A stretch of 64,000 nt of DNA from Bradyrhizobium sp. 138 (lineage in GTDB: Bacteria > Pseudomonadota > Alphaproteobacteria > Rhizobiales > Xanthobacteraceae), in NCBI RefSeq assembly GCF_023074075.1, contig NZ_JADPKT010000055.1, positions 124,001-188,000 on the forward strand, in the 5' to 3' direction. The notes beneath the pieces are model-generated. The model worked only from the letters and a program-made list of their open reading frames with translations, did no database searches and was not told where the DNA came from. This document shows positions 1-8,104 of the stretch, piece after piece. The position numbers and the translations under genes are program-made. Position 1 is the first letter of the stretch. Every line of letters begins with the position of its first letter.

Positions 1-222
1 GGGGATCGGAATCGATTCCACCACCGACCATGTCAGCTGCGAGCGGCCGGGCTGGCCGTTCTCGATGAAATTCTTGCGTTCCTCGACCGCCTTGCGCGTC
101 CAGGCCTCCCCGATCGGCACCTGGTGCAGCGCCGAGACGATGTCGCTCGCCCCGGCCTGCCTGACGTCATCGAGCGAGACGGGATCATCGGGCCCGTACC
201 AGCGCCATCCCTCCAGCATCAT
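1..222 (-). CDS. uxuA: mannonate dehydratase UxuA, N-terminal fragment
   Basis: UxuA dehydrates D-mannonate to 2-keto-3-deoxygluconate in hexuronate breakdown. Only the first ~74 residues are present; the gene runs off the left edge. The start of the family is clear: an initial RWYGPDDPVSL strand, then SDIVSALHQVPIGEAW and LTWSVVESIPIP, which match the opening beta-alpha units of UxuA. The ATG at 222 (or 219) sits 7-10 nt after a GGGAG; an ATG at 228 is too close to it. The gene starts 14 nt after the dehydrogenase gene, as the last visible member of a TRAP transporter/sugar-acid operon. Confidence 0.9.
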   Translation of the reverse strand, partial: MMLEGWRWYGPDDPVSLDDVRQAGASDIVSALHQVPIGEAWTRKAVEERKNFIENGQPGRSQLTWSVVESIPIP

Positions 223-236
223 GCCCATTCTCCCAA

Positions 237-1286
237 TCAGTTCGCGGTCAGCACGACCTTGACGCTCTGCGAGCGGTCGAGTGCCAGCCTGAGCGCGTCC
301 GGCGCGGTCGAGAGCGGACGCTCGGCGGTGACCAGCGACAGCACGTCGACGCTGCCGTTGGAGATCAGTTCCACCGCAGTTGCGAATTCGAAGCCGAAGC
401 GGAACGAGCCACGCAGGTCGATCTCCTTGGCCATCACCGCATTCGACGGCGTCGGGATCTGGCCGCCCGGCAGATTGCCGATCTGCACCACGATGCCACC
501 GCGCCTGACGATGCCAATGGCGCTGGCAAGGCCCGCGGCCGTGCCCGAGACTTCAAAGGCGACGTCGTAGGGTCGCGACGCTGCTTGCGCCTTCAAGCCT
601 CCTTCGCCACCCGAGACGTTCTCGACATGCGAGGCGCCGAGCTTGGTCGCAAAAGCCAGCGGCGCCGGGGCGATATCGGCGACGGTGATGTCGGCCATGC
701 CGGCGCGGTGCGCAGCCAGCATGGTCAGAAGCCCGATCGGACCGGCGCCGAAGATAATGCCGCGCTTGCCTTCGATATTGCCGGCACGCGCGACCGCGTG
801 CAGACAAACCGCGAGCGGCTCGGCCAGCGCCGCGGCCTGATAGGAGACGTGATCCGGGATCTTCACACACTGCGCCGGGATCGCGTCGAAGTAATTGGCG
901 AAGCCGCCCTGCATGTGCGGCGTCTTCGAAGCCGAGCCCATGAAGTAGATGTTCTCGCACAGGTTCGGCCGGCCCTCGCCGCAGGCGACGCAACGGCCGC
1001 ACCAGCGCGACGGGTTGACGGCGACGCGGTCGCCGACCTTCAGGTTCGCCGCCGCCCCTGCGATCTCCACGACCTCGCCCGAGATCTCGTGGCCGAGCAC
1101 CAATGGCGACTTCACCACGAAATCGCCGGTGCGGGCATGGCGGAAATAGTGCATGTCCGAGCCGCAGATGCCGCCGGCACCGAAGCGGAGGCGCACCATG
1201 CCGTCTGCGAGCTTATCGAGCGGATGCTCGACCATGCGCAGATCTTCGGGGCCGAACAGGGTTGCGGCGAGAGTTTTGGAGGTCAT
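237..1286 (-). CDS. idnD: zinc-dependent alcohol dehydrogenase, L-idonate 5-dehydrogenase type
   Basis: A 349-residue medium-chain dehydrogenase. Catalytic zinc ligands are Cys41 (ICGSDMHY) and His66-Glu67 (GHEISGEV). The structural zinc site is the four-cysteine lobe Cys96, 99, 102 and 110. The Rossmann motif is GAGPIGLL in the C-terminal half. The family oxidises C5 of L-idonate or related sugar acids with NAD(P)+. The gene lies between dctM and uxuA, so a feed into mannonate/ketogluconate metabolism fits, but the true substrate cannot be read from the sequence. Its ATG overlaps the dctM stop (ATGA). Confidence 0.85.
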   Translation of the reverse strand: MTSKTLAATLFGPEDLRMVEHPLDKLADGMVRLRFGAGGICGSDMHYFRHARTGDFVVKSPLVLGHEISGEVVEIAGAAANLKVGDRVAVNPSRWCGRCVACGEGRPNLCENIYFMGSASKTPHMQGGFANYFDAIPAQCVKIPDHVSYQAAALAEPLAVCLHAVARAGNIEGKRGIIFGAGPIGLLTMLAAHRAGMADITVADIAPAPLAFATKLGASHVENVSGGEGGLKAQAASRPYDVAFEVSGTAAGLASAIGIVRRGGIVVQIGNLPGGQIPTPSNAVMAKEIDLRGSFRFGFEFATAVELISNGSVDVLSLVTAERPLSTAPDALRLALDRSQSVKVVLTAN

Positions 1287-2689
1287 TTGGAGAGTCCCAT
1301 ATATTTCGGCAGCCAGAGGGTGAGGTCGGGAATGAAGGTGATCGCGATCAGCGCGAGCATCAGCGGCACCAGCCAGGGCAGGATCGCCACCGTCGTGCGC
1401 TCGACCGAGAGCTTTGCCACGCGGGCGAGCACGAACAGCACCATGCCGAGCGGCGGATGCAACAGGCCGATCATCAGATTCAGCGTCATGATCAGGCCGA
1501 AATGAATGGGATCGATGCCGAGCTTGAGCACGATCGGCAGCAGGATCGGCACCAGAATGGTGATCGCCGCCGTGGTGTCGATGAAGCAGCCGACGAACAG
1601 GATCAGCACGTTGGCGAGCGCCAGGAACACCCATTTGTTGTGGGTGATGCTGAGCATCCAGTCCGACAGCATCTGGGCTGCCTGCGACACCGTCAGCAGC
1701 CAGGCGAAGATCGAGGCGGCGGTGACGATGAACAGTACCGAGGCCGTGGTCTCGATGGTGTCGAACGTCGCCTTGGCAACCGTCTTGAATGTCATGGTGC
1801 GGTAGCGCACGAGGCCGAGGAACAGCGACCAGATCACCGCGGCGACGGCGGCTTCCGTCGGCGTGAACCAGCCGAGCGTCATGCCGCCGATCAGGATCAC
1901 CGGCGCCATCAGCGCCATCACCGCCGAGAAGTCGAAATACCAGTCGATCACCAGCAGCGTGCCGAGCCCGATGACGACCGCGACGTTGACCGAGAGGCCG
2001 GCCATCACCATCAGCCAGATCGCCATCGGGAACGACAGCACGATCAGGATCTCGAGCCCGGCCGAGCCGAGCTGCGGCCAGGAGAACGGCGTGTCGCTGC
2101 CCCATTTGTTCTTATGCGCGAAGTAGGTGACCGTCGCCATCATGAACAGCGTCAGCACGACGCCCGGAACGACGCCGCCGAGGAACAGCGCGCCGATCGA
2201 GACGTTCGCCATCATGCCGTAGATCACGAAGGGCAGCGACGGCGGGATGATGGGGCCGAGCGTCGCCGAGGCCGCGGTGACACCGACCGAGAACTCGGTG
2301 GAGTAGCCATGGTCCTTCATCGCCTTGATCTCGATGGTGCCGAGACCGGCGGCGTCCGCGATCGCGGTGCCGGACATGCCGGAGAAGATCACCGAGCCGA
2401 TGATGTTGACGTGGCCGAGGCCGCCGCGCATCCAGCCCACCAGTGCGACGGCGAATTTGTAGATGCGCCCGGTGACGCCGGCGATGTTCATGAGATTGCC
2501 AGCCAGGATGAAGAACGGCACGGCGAGCAGCGGAAAGCTCTCGACGCCGGCGATCATGCGCTGCGCCAGCGTAACGTCGGGCGTCACGCCGCTGACGAGG
2601 ATGTAGAGCAGCGACGACGCGGCCATGGCAATCGCCACGGGAACGCCGAGCAGCATCAGGACGAGAAAACCTCCGAGCAACAGCAGCAT
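1283..2689 (-). CDS. dctM: TRAP transporter large permease subunit DctM
   Basis: A 468-residue, almost wholly hydrophobic protein with the repeated helical hairpins of the TRAP DctM family (12 or more membrane segments). It forms the ion-driven channel of a tripartite transporter with DctQ and the periplasmic receptor DctP. The N-terminus (MLLLLGGFLVLMLLGVPVAI) is the canonical DctM start. It is about 40 residues longer than a typical DctM, with extra hydrophobic sequence in the middle. It is translated 4 nt after dctQ and overlaps the downstream dehydrogenase start. Neighbours suggest a hexuronate, aldonate or related sugar acid as cargo. Confidence 0.95.
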   Translation of the reverse strand: MLLLLGGFLVLMLLGVPVAIAMAASSLLYILVSGVTPDVTLAQRMIAGVESFPLLAVPFFILAGNLMNIAGVTGRIYKFAVALVGWMRGGLGHVNIIGSVIFSGMSGTAIADAAGLGTIEIKAMKDHGYSTEFSVGVTAASATLGPIIPPSLPFVIYGMMANVSIGALFLGGVVPGVVLTLFMMATVTYFAHKNKWGSDTPFSWPQLGSAGLEILIVLSFPMAIWLMVMAGLSVNVAVVIGLGTLLVIDWYFDFSAVMALMAPVILIGGMTLGWFTPTEAAVAAVIWSLFLGLVRYRTMTFKTVAKATFDTIETTASVLFIVTAASIFAWLLTVSQAAQMLSDWMLSITHNKWVFLALANVLILFVGCFIDTTAAITILVPILLPIVLKLGIDPIHFGLIMTLNLMIGLLHPPLGMVLFVLARVAKLSVERTTVAILPWLVPLMLALIAITFIPDLTLWLPKYMGLSK

Positions 2690-2693
2690 GGTC

Positions 2694-3272
2694 TTATCCT
2701 TCCGATCCGTCGTAGGCCCCGGGACGTTCGAGGACCGAGTAGCCCTGCCGCCAGTTCTGGATGGCCACCTGCACGGAGCGTGCGAACATCAGCACGAAGC
2801 CGAGCAGCACGGCGTAATAGACGTAGTTCTTGGCAAAGTTGATCGTGGTCATCTGTTCGTCGCCGATGATCTGGATGTAGACCCAGACCAGCTTGGTGGC
2901 GTAGCCGAAGAAGGCGATCCGGATCAGGTCGATCAGTGTCGACAGCACCCGCGCCACGGCATGGGGCAGATAGCGGTAGACGAGATCGACCTGGATGTGC
3001 CGCGACAACCGCACGCACATCGAGGCGCCGATGAAGACCACCCCGATCAGGCAATAGGTCGCGATCTCCTCGGTCCAGGCGTAGCTGTCGTTGAGCACGT
3101 AACGGGTGAAGAACTGGAGGAAGACGGCGAGCGCCATCACCCAGAAGATCGCGAGCGCCACCCAGTCCTCGAACGCGTAGACGCCGAGATCGACTTTCGG
3201 CGTCGCCTCCTCCTCGAACGTATGGGCGATCTCGTCCGCGGTGATCTGCCGGTGGATTTCGGCGGTCGACAT
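2694..3272 (-). CDS. dctQ: TRAP transporter small permease subunit DctQ
   Basis: About 192 residues with four predicted membrane helices: FEDWVALAIFWVMALAVFL, a second around IATYCLIGVVFIGASM, a third in the IDLIRIAFFGYAT region, and a last in YYAVLLGFVLMFARS. The R/W-rich loop FFTRYVLNDSYAWTEE is the DctQ hallmark. I chose the ATG at 3272 because a GAGGAG lies 6 nt upstream; the longer frame to 3296 runs into a REP-like repeat. It probably shields the membrane face of DctM. Confidence 0.93.
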   Translation of the reverse strand: MSTAEIHRQITADEIAHTFEEEATPKVDLGVYAFEDWVALAIFWVMALAVFLQFFTRYVLNDSYAWTEEIATYCLIGVVFIGASMCVRLSRHIQVDLVYRYLPHAVARVLSTLIDLIRIAFFGYATKLVWVYIQIIGDEQMTTINFAKNYVYYAVLLGFVLMFARSVQVAIQNWRQGYSVLERPGAYDGSEG

Positions 3273-3295
3273 GGATTGCTCCTCAAACTCGCTCA

Positions 3296-3338
3296 CGTCG
3301 TTCCGGGGCGACGCGTCAGCGTCGAACCCGGAATGACG
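3296..3338. repeat. REP-like palindrome between dctP and dctQ
   Basis: An imperfect palindrome with CGTCGTTCCGGGG on one side and AACCCGGAATGACG on the other, around a GACGCGTCAGCGTC core. It is of the kind scattered between Bradyrhizobium genes. It lies just upstream of the dctQ ribosome-binding site. Confidence 0.75.
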
Positions 3339-3370
3339 TCTTTGTTCTACTGTCTCACGCTCGCTCCGCT

Positions 3371-3473
3371 CCTCATCCTGAAGAGCTTGCGAAGCAAGCG
3401 TCTCGAAGGATGGCCCCGGGCGAGATCGGAGCCATCATGGTTCGAGACGCGCTTCGCGCTCCTCACCATGAGG
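3371..3473. repeat. pair of inverted REP-like elements between dctP and dctQ
   Basis: Two ~42-bp units face each other: 3371-3413 (CCTCATCCTGAAGAGC to CTCGAAGGATGG) and 3432-3473 (CCATCATGGTTCGAGACGC to CTCACCATGAGG). Each can fold by itself around a short inner stem (CTTGCGAAGCAAG; GCGCTTCGCGC). Together they make a BIME-like structure in the middle of an operon. The same family recurs at 17193-17328. Confidence 0.8.
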
Positions 3474-3479
3474 TCTTGC

Positions 3480-4457
3480 TTATTTCACCGCCTGGATCTT
3501 TTCCCAGTCGGCCTTGCGATAGCCGAAGGTCTCGAACGCGACGTTCTTCAGCACGGTGTCGCGGAACTCGTTCTTGTCGACCTCGGTGACGCTCAAGCCC
3601 TTGTCCTTGAAGAAGGCGACCAGCTTGGCCTCGTTCTGCTTGATCTCGCCGGTGGCCTTGGCGGCGGCTTCCTGCGCCACGTCGGTGAAGATCTTCTTGT
3701 CCTCGTCAGAGAGCTTCTTCCACAGCGCGCCGGCGATCACGGTGTTGAGGTGATCGACGATGTGGCCGGTCAGCACGATGTGCTTCTGCACCTCGTAGAA
3801 CTTCTTGGCCTCGATCGTGGTCAGCGGGTTCTCCTGCGCCTCGACGGTGCCGTTCTGGAGCGCGAGATAGACTTCGGCGAATGCGATCGGCGCGGTGTTG
3901 GCGCCGCAGGCGCGCGGCATGGCGAGATAGGCCGGCACGTCGGGCACGCGCATCTTCAGGCCCTTCATGTCGGCGCAGGTCTTGATCGGCTTGTTCGACG
4001 AGGTCTGGCGCACGCCGTAATAGGTCACCGCGACGATGTGGTGGCCGCTCTTGTCCTCATAGCCCTTGGCGAGCTCCTTGAAGATGTCGCTCTTGGTGTA
4101 GGCGAGCAAATGATCGGCATCGCGGAAGGTGTAGGGATAGTAGGTCACGCCGATCGGCGGGAAGCTCTTGGCCGCGAAGCTCGAACCGGAGATGATGATA
4201 TCGACCGAGCCGAGCGAGAGGCCCTGGTTGATGTCGGCCTCCTTGCCGAGCTGCGAGGCCGGATAGACGTCGATCGCATAGCGCCCGTTGGTGCGCTTGC
4301 CGATCTCCTGCGCGGCCCAGACCGAAGCGGTGTGGAACGGCTCCGAGGTCTCGTAGACATGGGCCCATTTGAGCTTGGTCTGCGCCATGCTGGCCTGGGT
4401 GGCCGCCAACAGCGTGGCGGCGGAGATCATGGCTGCAATCGTCATCTTCTTCAACAT
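3480..4457 (-). CDS. dctP: TRAP transporter periplasmic substrate-binding protein DctP
   Basis: A 325-residue extracytoplasmic receptor. A signal peptide (MLKKMTIAAMISAATLLAA, cleavage after SMAQ) is followed by the TRAP receptor fold: LKWAHVYETSEPFHTAS, then GLKMRVPDVPAYLAMPRACG carrying the conserved Arg that holds a carboxylate, then FAEVYLALQNGTVEAQENP. The ATG at 4457 follows GGAGG by 8 nt. It is the first transporter gene, 207 nt before dctQ, with REP elements in the gap that may let the receptor be made in excess over the permease. Cargo is likely a sugar acid, judged from the uxu genes. Confidence 0.95.
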   Translation of the reverse strand: MLKKMTIAAMISAATLLAATQASMAQTKLKWAHVYETSEPFHTASVWAAQEIGKRTNGRYAIDVYPASQLGKEADINQGLSLGSVDIIISGSSFAAKSFPPIGVTYYPYTFRDADHLLAYTKSDIFKELAKGYEDKSGHHIVAVTYYGVRQTSSNKPIKTCADMKGLKMRVPDVPAYLAMPRACGANTAPIAFAEVYLALQNGTVEAQENPLTTIEAKKFYEVQKHIVLTGHIVDHLNTVIAGALWKKLSDEDKKIFTDVAQEAAAKATGEIKQNEAKLVAFFKDKGLSVTEVDKNEFRDTVLKNVAFETFGYRKADWEKIQAVK

Positions 4458-4527
4458 CGACTTTTCCTCCATCGTTCAAGTCTGCTTCTTGTTCACCCGC
4501 CCCGGCACGGATGCGGGCCGTCCAATC

Positions 4528-5334
4528 TCATCCTCGCCGCGCGCTGCTGCCGGCAGCCCGCTTCTTCGGCGCATGTTTCGGTTTTGGCGGTTTTGCCGCG
4601 GGTCGCGCGGCGCGGCCGGACGACGATCCCGCCGCGGTCTCGGCGCCAAAATTCTGCGCGAAGCGCTCTTGCGAGCGCGCCAGATGTTTTCGCATCGCCT
4701 CGCGTGCGGCGTCCGGATCGTGCGCTGCGATCGCCTCGCGCACGGCGCGATGCTCGTCGAGCGCGGTGCGCCAGGTGCCCGGGCTCTCGAAATAATGCGC
4801 AAGCTGCGCGAAATAGGGATTGAGGCGCTGGTCGAACAGCTCGCCGACCACGCGCACCAGCACGGCATTGCCGAGGCTTCCGGCGATCGCGACGTGGAAC
4901 GCGCGGTCGTGCACCATCGAGGCCTCGCCGGGATGCTCGACCTTCTCCATCGCGAGCAGCGAGGCATCGATGCGGGCGATATCGTCCCTGGTCGCGACGC
5001 GCGCGGCCTGTTCGGCGATGGCGCTTTCGAGGAATTCACGGGCGCGTAGCAGCTCGAACGGCCCCTCGATGACGGATGCGGCTGCGGGCGCGGCAACTGA
5101 AGCGGGCTCGATCACGTAGATGCCGGAGCCGACGCGGATGCGCAGGCGCCCCTCGACCTCGAGCGCGATCAGGGCTTCGCGCACGGTCGGCCTGGACACC
5201 TTGAGCTGCTCGGCGAGCTCACGCTCGGTCGGCAAGCGGCTGCCGACCGCGTACTCGCCGCTGTCGATCAGGCTTCGCAATTGATCGGCGACCTGGCGAT
5301 AAAGCCGTCTCGCCTCCACAGCTTCCAGCGGCAC
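4528..5334 (-). CDS. GntR/FadR-family transcriptional regulator of the sugar-acid locus
   Basis: About 268 residues. An N-terminal winged helix (RLYRQVADQLRSLI to GSRLPTERELAEQLKVSRPT) is followed by an all-helical FCD domain with D/H metal-ligand positions (DRAFHVAIAGSLGN, DEHRAVREAI) and a basic, low-complexity tail rich in K, P and A. I place the start at GTG 5334, 6 nt after GGGAGG; the ATG-started version at 5490 would cross the operator and run into the divergent gene. Most likely a UxuR/ExuR-type repressor released by a hexuronate or aldonate intermediate. Confidence 0.9.
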   Translation of the reverse strand: MPLEAVEARRLYRQVADQLRSLIDSGEYAVGSRLPTERELAEQLKVSRPTVREALIALEVEGRLRIRVGSGIYVIEPASVAAPAAASVIEGPFELLRAREFLESAIAEQAARVATRDDIARIDASLLAMEKVEHPGEASMVHDRAFHVAIAGSLGNAVLVRVVGELFDQRLNPYFAQLAHYFESPGTWRTALDEHRAVREAIAAHDPDAAREAMRKHLARSQERFAQNFGAETAAGSSSGRAARPAAKPPKPKHAPKKRAAGSSARRG

Positions 5335-5382
5335 GCTGGTCCTCCCGAATGGGTCGCGCGGGACATTCCAGCCCGCGGCCTG

Positions 5383-5411
5383 CCAATTTTGGAAAATTGG
5401 TCTTACCAATT
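5383..5411. promoter_or_regulatory. GntR operator in the divergent uxuB/regulator promoter
   Basis: AATTGGTCTTACCAATT (5395-5411) is a 7-bp-arm palindrome that contains TGGTCTTACCA, an exact fit to the FadR-subfamily consensus TNGTNNNACNA. It shares its left half with a second inverted repeat, CCAATTTTGGAAAATTGG (5383-5400). The site lies between the divergent starts at 5334 and 5475, so one bound dimer could control both directions. Confidence 0.8.
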
Positions 5412-5474
5412 GACCGGAGCATTGACCTGATACGGGCGCCATGTCAAGCAGCGGCAAAGCAAAGGGAGACGTCC

Positions 5475-6959
5475 ATGCGCCCAGGTTCAACGCGCCTTGG
5501 CCGCGCCAATCTCGACCGGCTGCCAGATGGCGTCCGCCGCCCGGCCTACGACCGTTCGCGCATCACGCCCGGCATCGTGCATCTCGGTCTCGGCGCCTTT
5601 CATCGCGCGCATCAGGCGGTCATCATCGACGATTGCCTTGCTGGCGGCGCCACGTCCTGGGGCATCATCGGCGCCAGCCTGCGCAGCCCGGATACGCGCG
5701 ACGCCCTCGCCCCGCAGGATCATCTTTACACCGTCGCCACACGAGCCGCCGAAGGCACCGAGCACCGCGTCATCGGCGCGCTGCTCGACAGCGTCGTCGC
5801 GCGCGAAAACCCGGCAGCCCTGGTCGAGCGGATGGCCGATCCCGCCATTCGCATCGTCTCGCTGACGGTCACCGAGAAGGGTTATTGCCACACGCCGCAG
5901 ACCGGCGATCTCGACGAACAGCATCCCGACGTCGTGCACGATCTCAACAATTTCGATGCGCCGCGCTCGGCGCCGGGCTTCATCGTGGCGGCGCTGGCAC
6001 GCCGGCGGGCACAGGGGCTTTCACCCTTCACCGTGCTGTGCTGCGACAATCTCGCCGCCAACGGCCACACCGTGCAGCGCATCGTCACGCAGTTTGCCGC
6101 GCTGCGGTCGAAGGATCTCGGCAAATGGATCGCGGAAAATGTCGCGTTCCCCTCCACCATGGTCGACCGCATCGTGCCGGAGACGACGGGTAGCGACCGC
6201 GATGCAGTCGCCAATGCGCTCGGCATGCGCGACGCCTGGCCCGTGATGACCGAGCCTTTCACGCAATGGGTGGTCGAGGACCGCTTCACGGCGGGCCGGC
6301 CGGATCTCGCCGCCGCCGGCGTCGAGCTCGTCAGCGACGTCAAGCCGTTCGAGCTGATGAAGCTGCGGCTGCTCAACGCCAGCCATTCGGCGCTGGCCTA
6401 TCTCGGCTATCTCTCCGGCTATGAGACCATCGCCGACACCATGCAGGATCCGCATTTCGCGCGCCTCGCCGCGCAGGTGATGGAGGAGGCCGCGGTGACG
6501 CTGACGATGCCGTCGGGCACGGATCTCGCCGCCTATCGCGCCTCGCTGCTCAAGCGGTTCGCCAATCCGGCGCTGCATCACCGCACCTGGCAGATCGCAA
6601 TGGACGGCTCGCAAAAGCTGCCGCAACGCCTGCTCGGCGCCATGCAGGATCGCCTGCGCAAGGACTTGCCGATCGCCACCCATGCGCTCGCGGTGGCCGG
6701 CTGGATGCGCTACGTCACCGCAACAGACGAGCAGGGCCGCGCCATCGACGTTCGCGATCCGCTCGTCGCCGAATTCGCCGCGCTGGCGCGTGAGGCGGGA
6801 CCTGTTGCCGAGCGGCTCGCGCCCGCATTGCTCGGGATCGAGAAGGTGTTTGGGCCGCTCGGTTCCGAGCCGCGCCTGCGCGAGGCCGTGACCACGGCGC
6901 TCGGCCAACTCTATCAGGGCGGCGCGCGGCAGGCGGTGGCGGCGCTCGTCTCGGCATGA
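5475..6959 (+). CDS. uxuB: fructuronate reductase / mannitol dehydrogenase family protein UxuB
   Basis: A 494-residue long-chain polyol dehydrogenase. N-terminal NAD-binding sequence IVHLGLGAFHRAH, then SLTVTEKGYC, then the catalytic Lys/Asn/His segment MKLRLLNASHSALAYLG in the C-terminal domain. In this setting the likely reaction is fructuronate to D-mannonate with NADH, the step before UxuA. The ATG at 5475 follows GGGAGA by 7 nt. It is transcribed away from the GntR regulator through the shared operator. A related polyol activity (mannitol, altronate) cannot be excluded. Confidence 0.88.
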   Translation: MRPGSTRLGRANLDRLPDGVRRPAYDRSRITPGIVHLGLGAFHRAHQAVIIDDCLAGGATSWGIIGASLRSPDTRDALAPQDHLYTVATRAAEGTEHRVIGALLDSVVARENPAALVERMADPAIRIVSLTVTEKGYCHTPQTGDLDEQHPDVVHDLNNFDAPRSAPGFIVAALARRRAQGLSPFTVLCCDNLAANGHTVQRIVTQFAALRSKDLGKWIAENVAFPSTMVDRIVPETTGSDRDAVANALGMRDAWPVMTEPFTQWVVEDRFTAGRPDLAAAGVELVSDVKPFELMKLRLLNASHSALAYLGYLSGYETIADTMQDPHFARLAAQVMEEAAVTLTMPSGTDLAAYRASLLKRFANPALHHRTWQIAMDGSQKLPQRLLGAMQDRLRKDLPIATHALAVAGWMRYVTATDEQGRAIDVRDPLVAEFAALAREAGPVAERLAPALLGIEKVFGPLGSEPRLREAVTTALGQLYQGGARQAVAALVSA

Positions 6960-7037
6960 CCGGGCAATGCTGCACTGCGGCCAAAATCGACGGAAGTCGC
7001 GCTTGATTTTTGCTTGGCCTTGCTCCACCCGGAAGCG

Positions 7038-7445
7038 ATGGCAAAGGACAGCAAGATCATCGCCGCCAACGCGGCCTTCTACGCCGCGTTTTCGACCGGC
7101 GACTTCGCCGGCATGGAACGGATGTGGGCGGATGACGATACCATTTCCTGCATCCATCCGGGCTGGCCGGCCATCATCGGTCGCGCCACCGTGATCGGAA
7201 GCTGGCGCGACATCCTGCAGAATCCGGAGCGGCCGCAGATCGTCTGCGCCGAACCGCAGGCGATCATCGACGGCGACAGCGCCCGCGTGCTCTGCATCGA
7301 GATCGTCGACGGCACCGCTTTGGCCGCCGCCAACCATTTTCGCCGCGTCGGGGACGACTGGCGCCTGGTGCATCACCAGTCGAGCCCGATCGCGCAGATT
7401 GTGGAGCAGGCTGAAGACGATAGAGCGAGCCACCGCGTCCACTGA
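7038..7445 (+). CDS. SnoaL/NTF2-like small protein
   Basis: About 135 residues with the cone-like NTF2 fold pattern: helix AANAAFYAAFSTGDFAGMERMW, DDTISCIHPGWPAIIGR, WRDIL, then alternating strands ending WRLVHHQSSPI. Such proteins bind small hydrophobic ligands or serve as ring-cleaving or isomerising enzymes; no specific role can be assigned. The ATG at 7038 fits the fold; a TTG at 7014 would add eight residues. It follows uxuB by 78 nt and may be read through from it. Confidence 0.75.
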   Translation: MAKDSKIIAANAAFYAAFSTGDFAGMERMWADDDTISCIHPGWPAIIGRATVIGSWRDILQNPERPQIVCAEPQAIIDGDSARVLCIEIVDGTALAAANHFRRVGDDWRLVHHQSSPIAQIVEQAEDDRASHRVH

Positions 7446-7542
7446 ACGCGGCAAGCGGGCGGGCGCGGTCTAAGTCGCGTGCTCACAATTCAGCACGAGT
7501 CTGTTACACCTTTGAAGGCAGGCTTCGAAGCGTTGTCGACCG

Positions 7543-7938
7543 ATGACCGCTAAGGGCCACAAGCGGATTTGGCGCTTGCATTCGCTAAGTGCAACCGAAG
7601 GTCAAAGGCGCGCATGGCACCTTAAATTGGTGTATGATGCGGCCATCAATTCAGGGCGGCGTTCTTTGACGGATGACGATAAGCTTGATTATCTACGCAG
7701 CCTTGAAGGAATGACTTGGCGTCGTTCCAATTGGACGCGCCCTTGCGACAATCCCCGATGGGATCACGATCACTGCGCTGCCTGTTGGGATAAATTCTCC
7801 GACGGCGTCCCGGGGAGGTTAAGGAAAGGCTATACGGCTGGCGCCTATCCGAGCGACAACTGGGTCTGTGAAGACTGCTTTCTCCGCTTGAAGACGAGAC
7901 TGCGATGGACGGTCGAAGGCCCTCACCCTGAAAATTAG
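7543..7938 (+). CDS. hypothetical protein with a Cys/His cluster
   Basis: 131 residues, not recognised. The C-terminal half holds CDNPRWDHDHCAACW and WVCEDC, giving C, H-x-H-C-x2-C and C-x2-C: enough ligands for one zinc site. The N-terminal half is helical and rich in W, R and K (HKRIWRLHSLSATEGQRRAW). Codon use is visibly less GC-biased than in neighbours, suggesting an accessory or recently acquired gene. No SD stronger than a weak purine run is seen. Confidence 0.55.
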   Translation: MTAKGHKRIWRLHSLSATEGQRRAWHLKLVYDAAINSGRRSLTDDDKLDYLRSLEGMTWRRSNWTRPCDNPRWDHDHCAACWDKFSDGVPGRLRKGYTAGAYPSDNWVCEDCFLRLKTRLRWTVEGPHPEN

Positions 7939-8104
7939 GACGTGGCGAGTTGCATGTCAGCTCAGCACGGAATTGTAGAGCGCCTTGTCCGCCATGGGTC
8001 ACAAGCAGCGGTCCGGGCCGCCGCGGCACCGCGTCCGGTCTACTGCCGACAGCAGGCGTCCAGATCGGCTTATCCTTTTCAGCTAACCCCCGCCGACAAC
8101 GGAA

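Noticed and set aside
1103..2842. Long plus-strand open frame (579 codons) opposite the TRAP permease and dehydrogenase genes
   Set aside because: Antisense frame kept open by high GC; its translation is low-complexity Arg/Gln/Asp/His-rich with no domain, and dctM/idnD are clear on the other strand.
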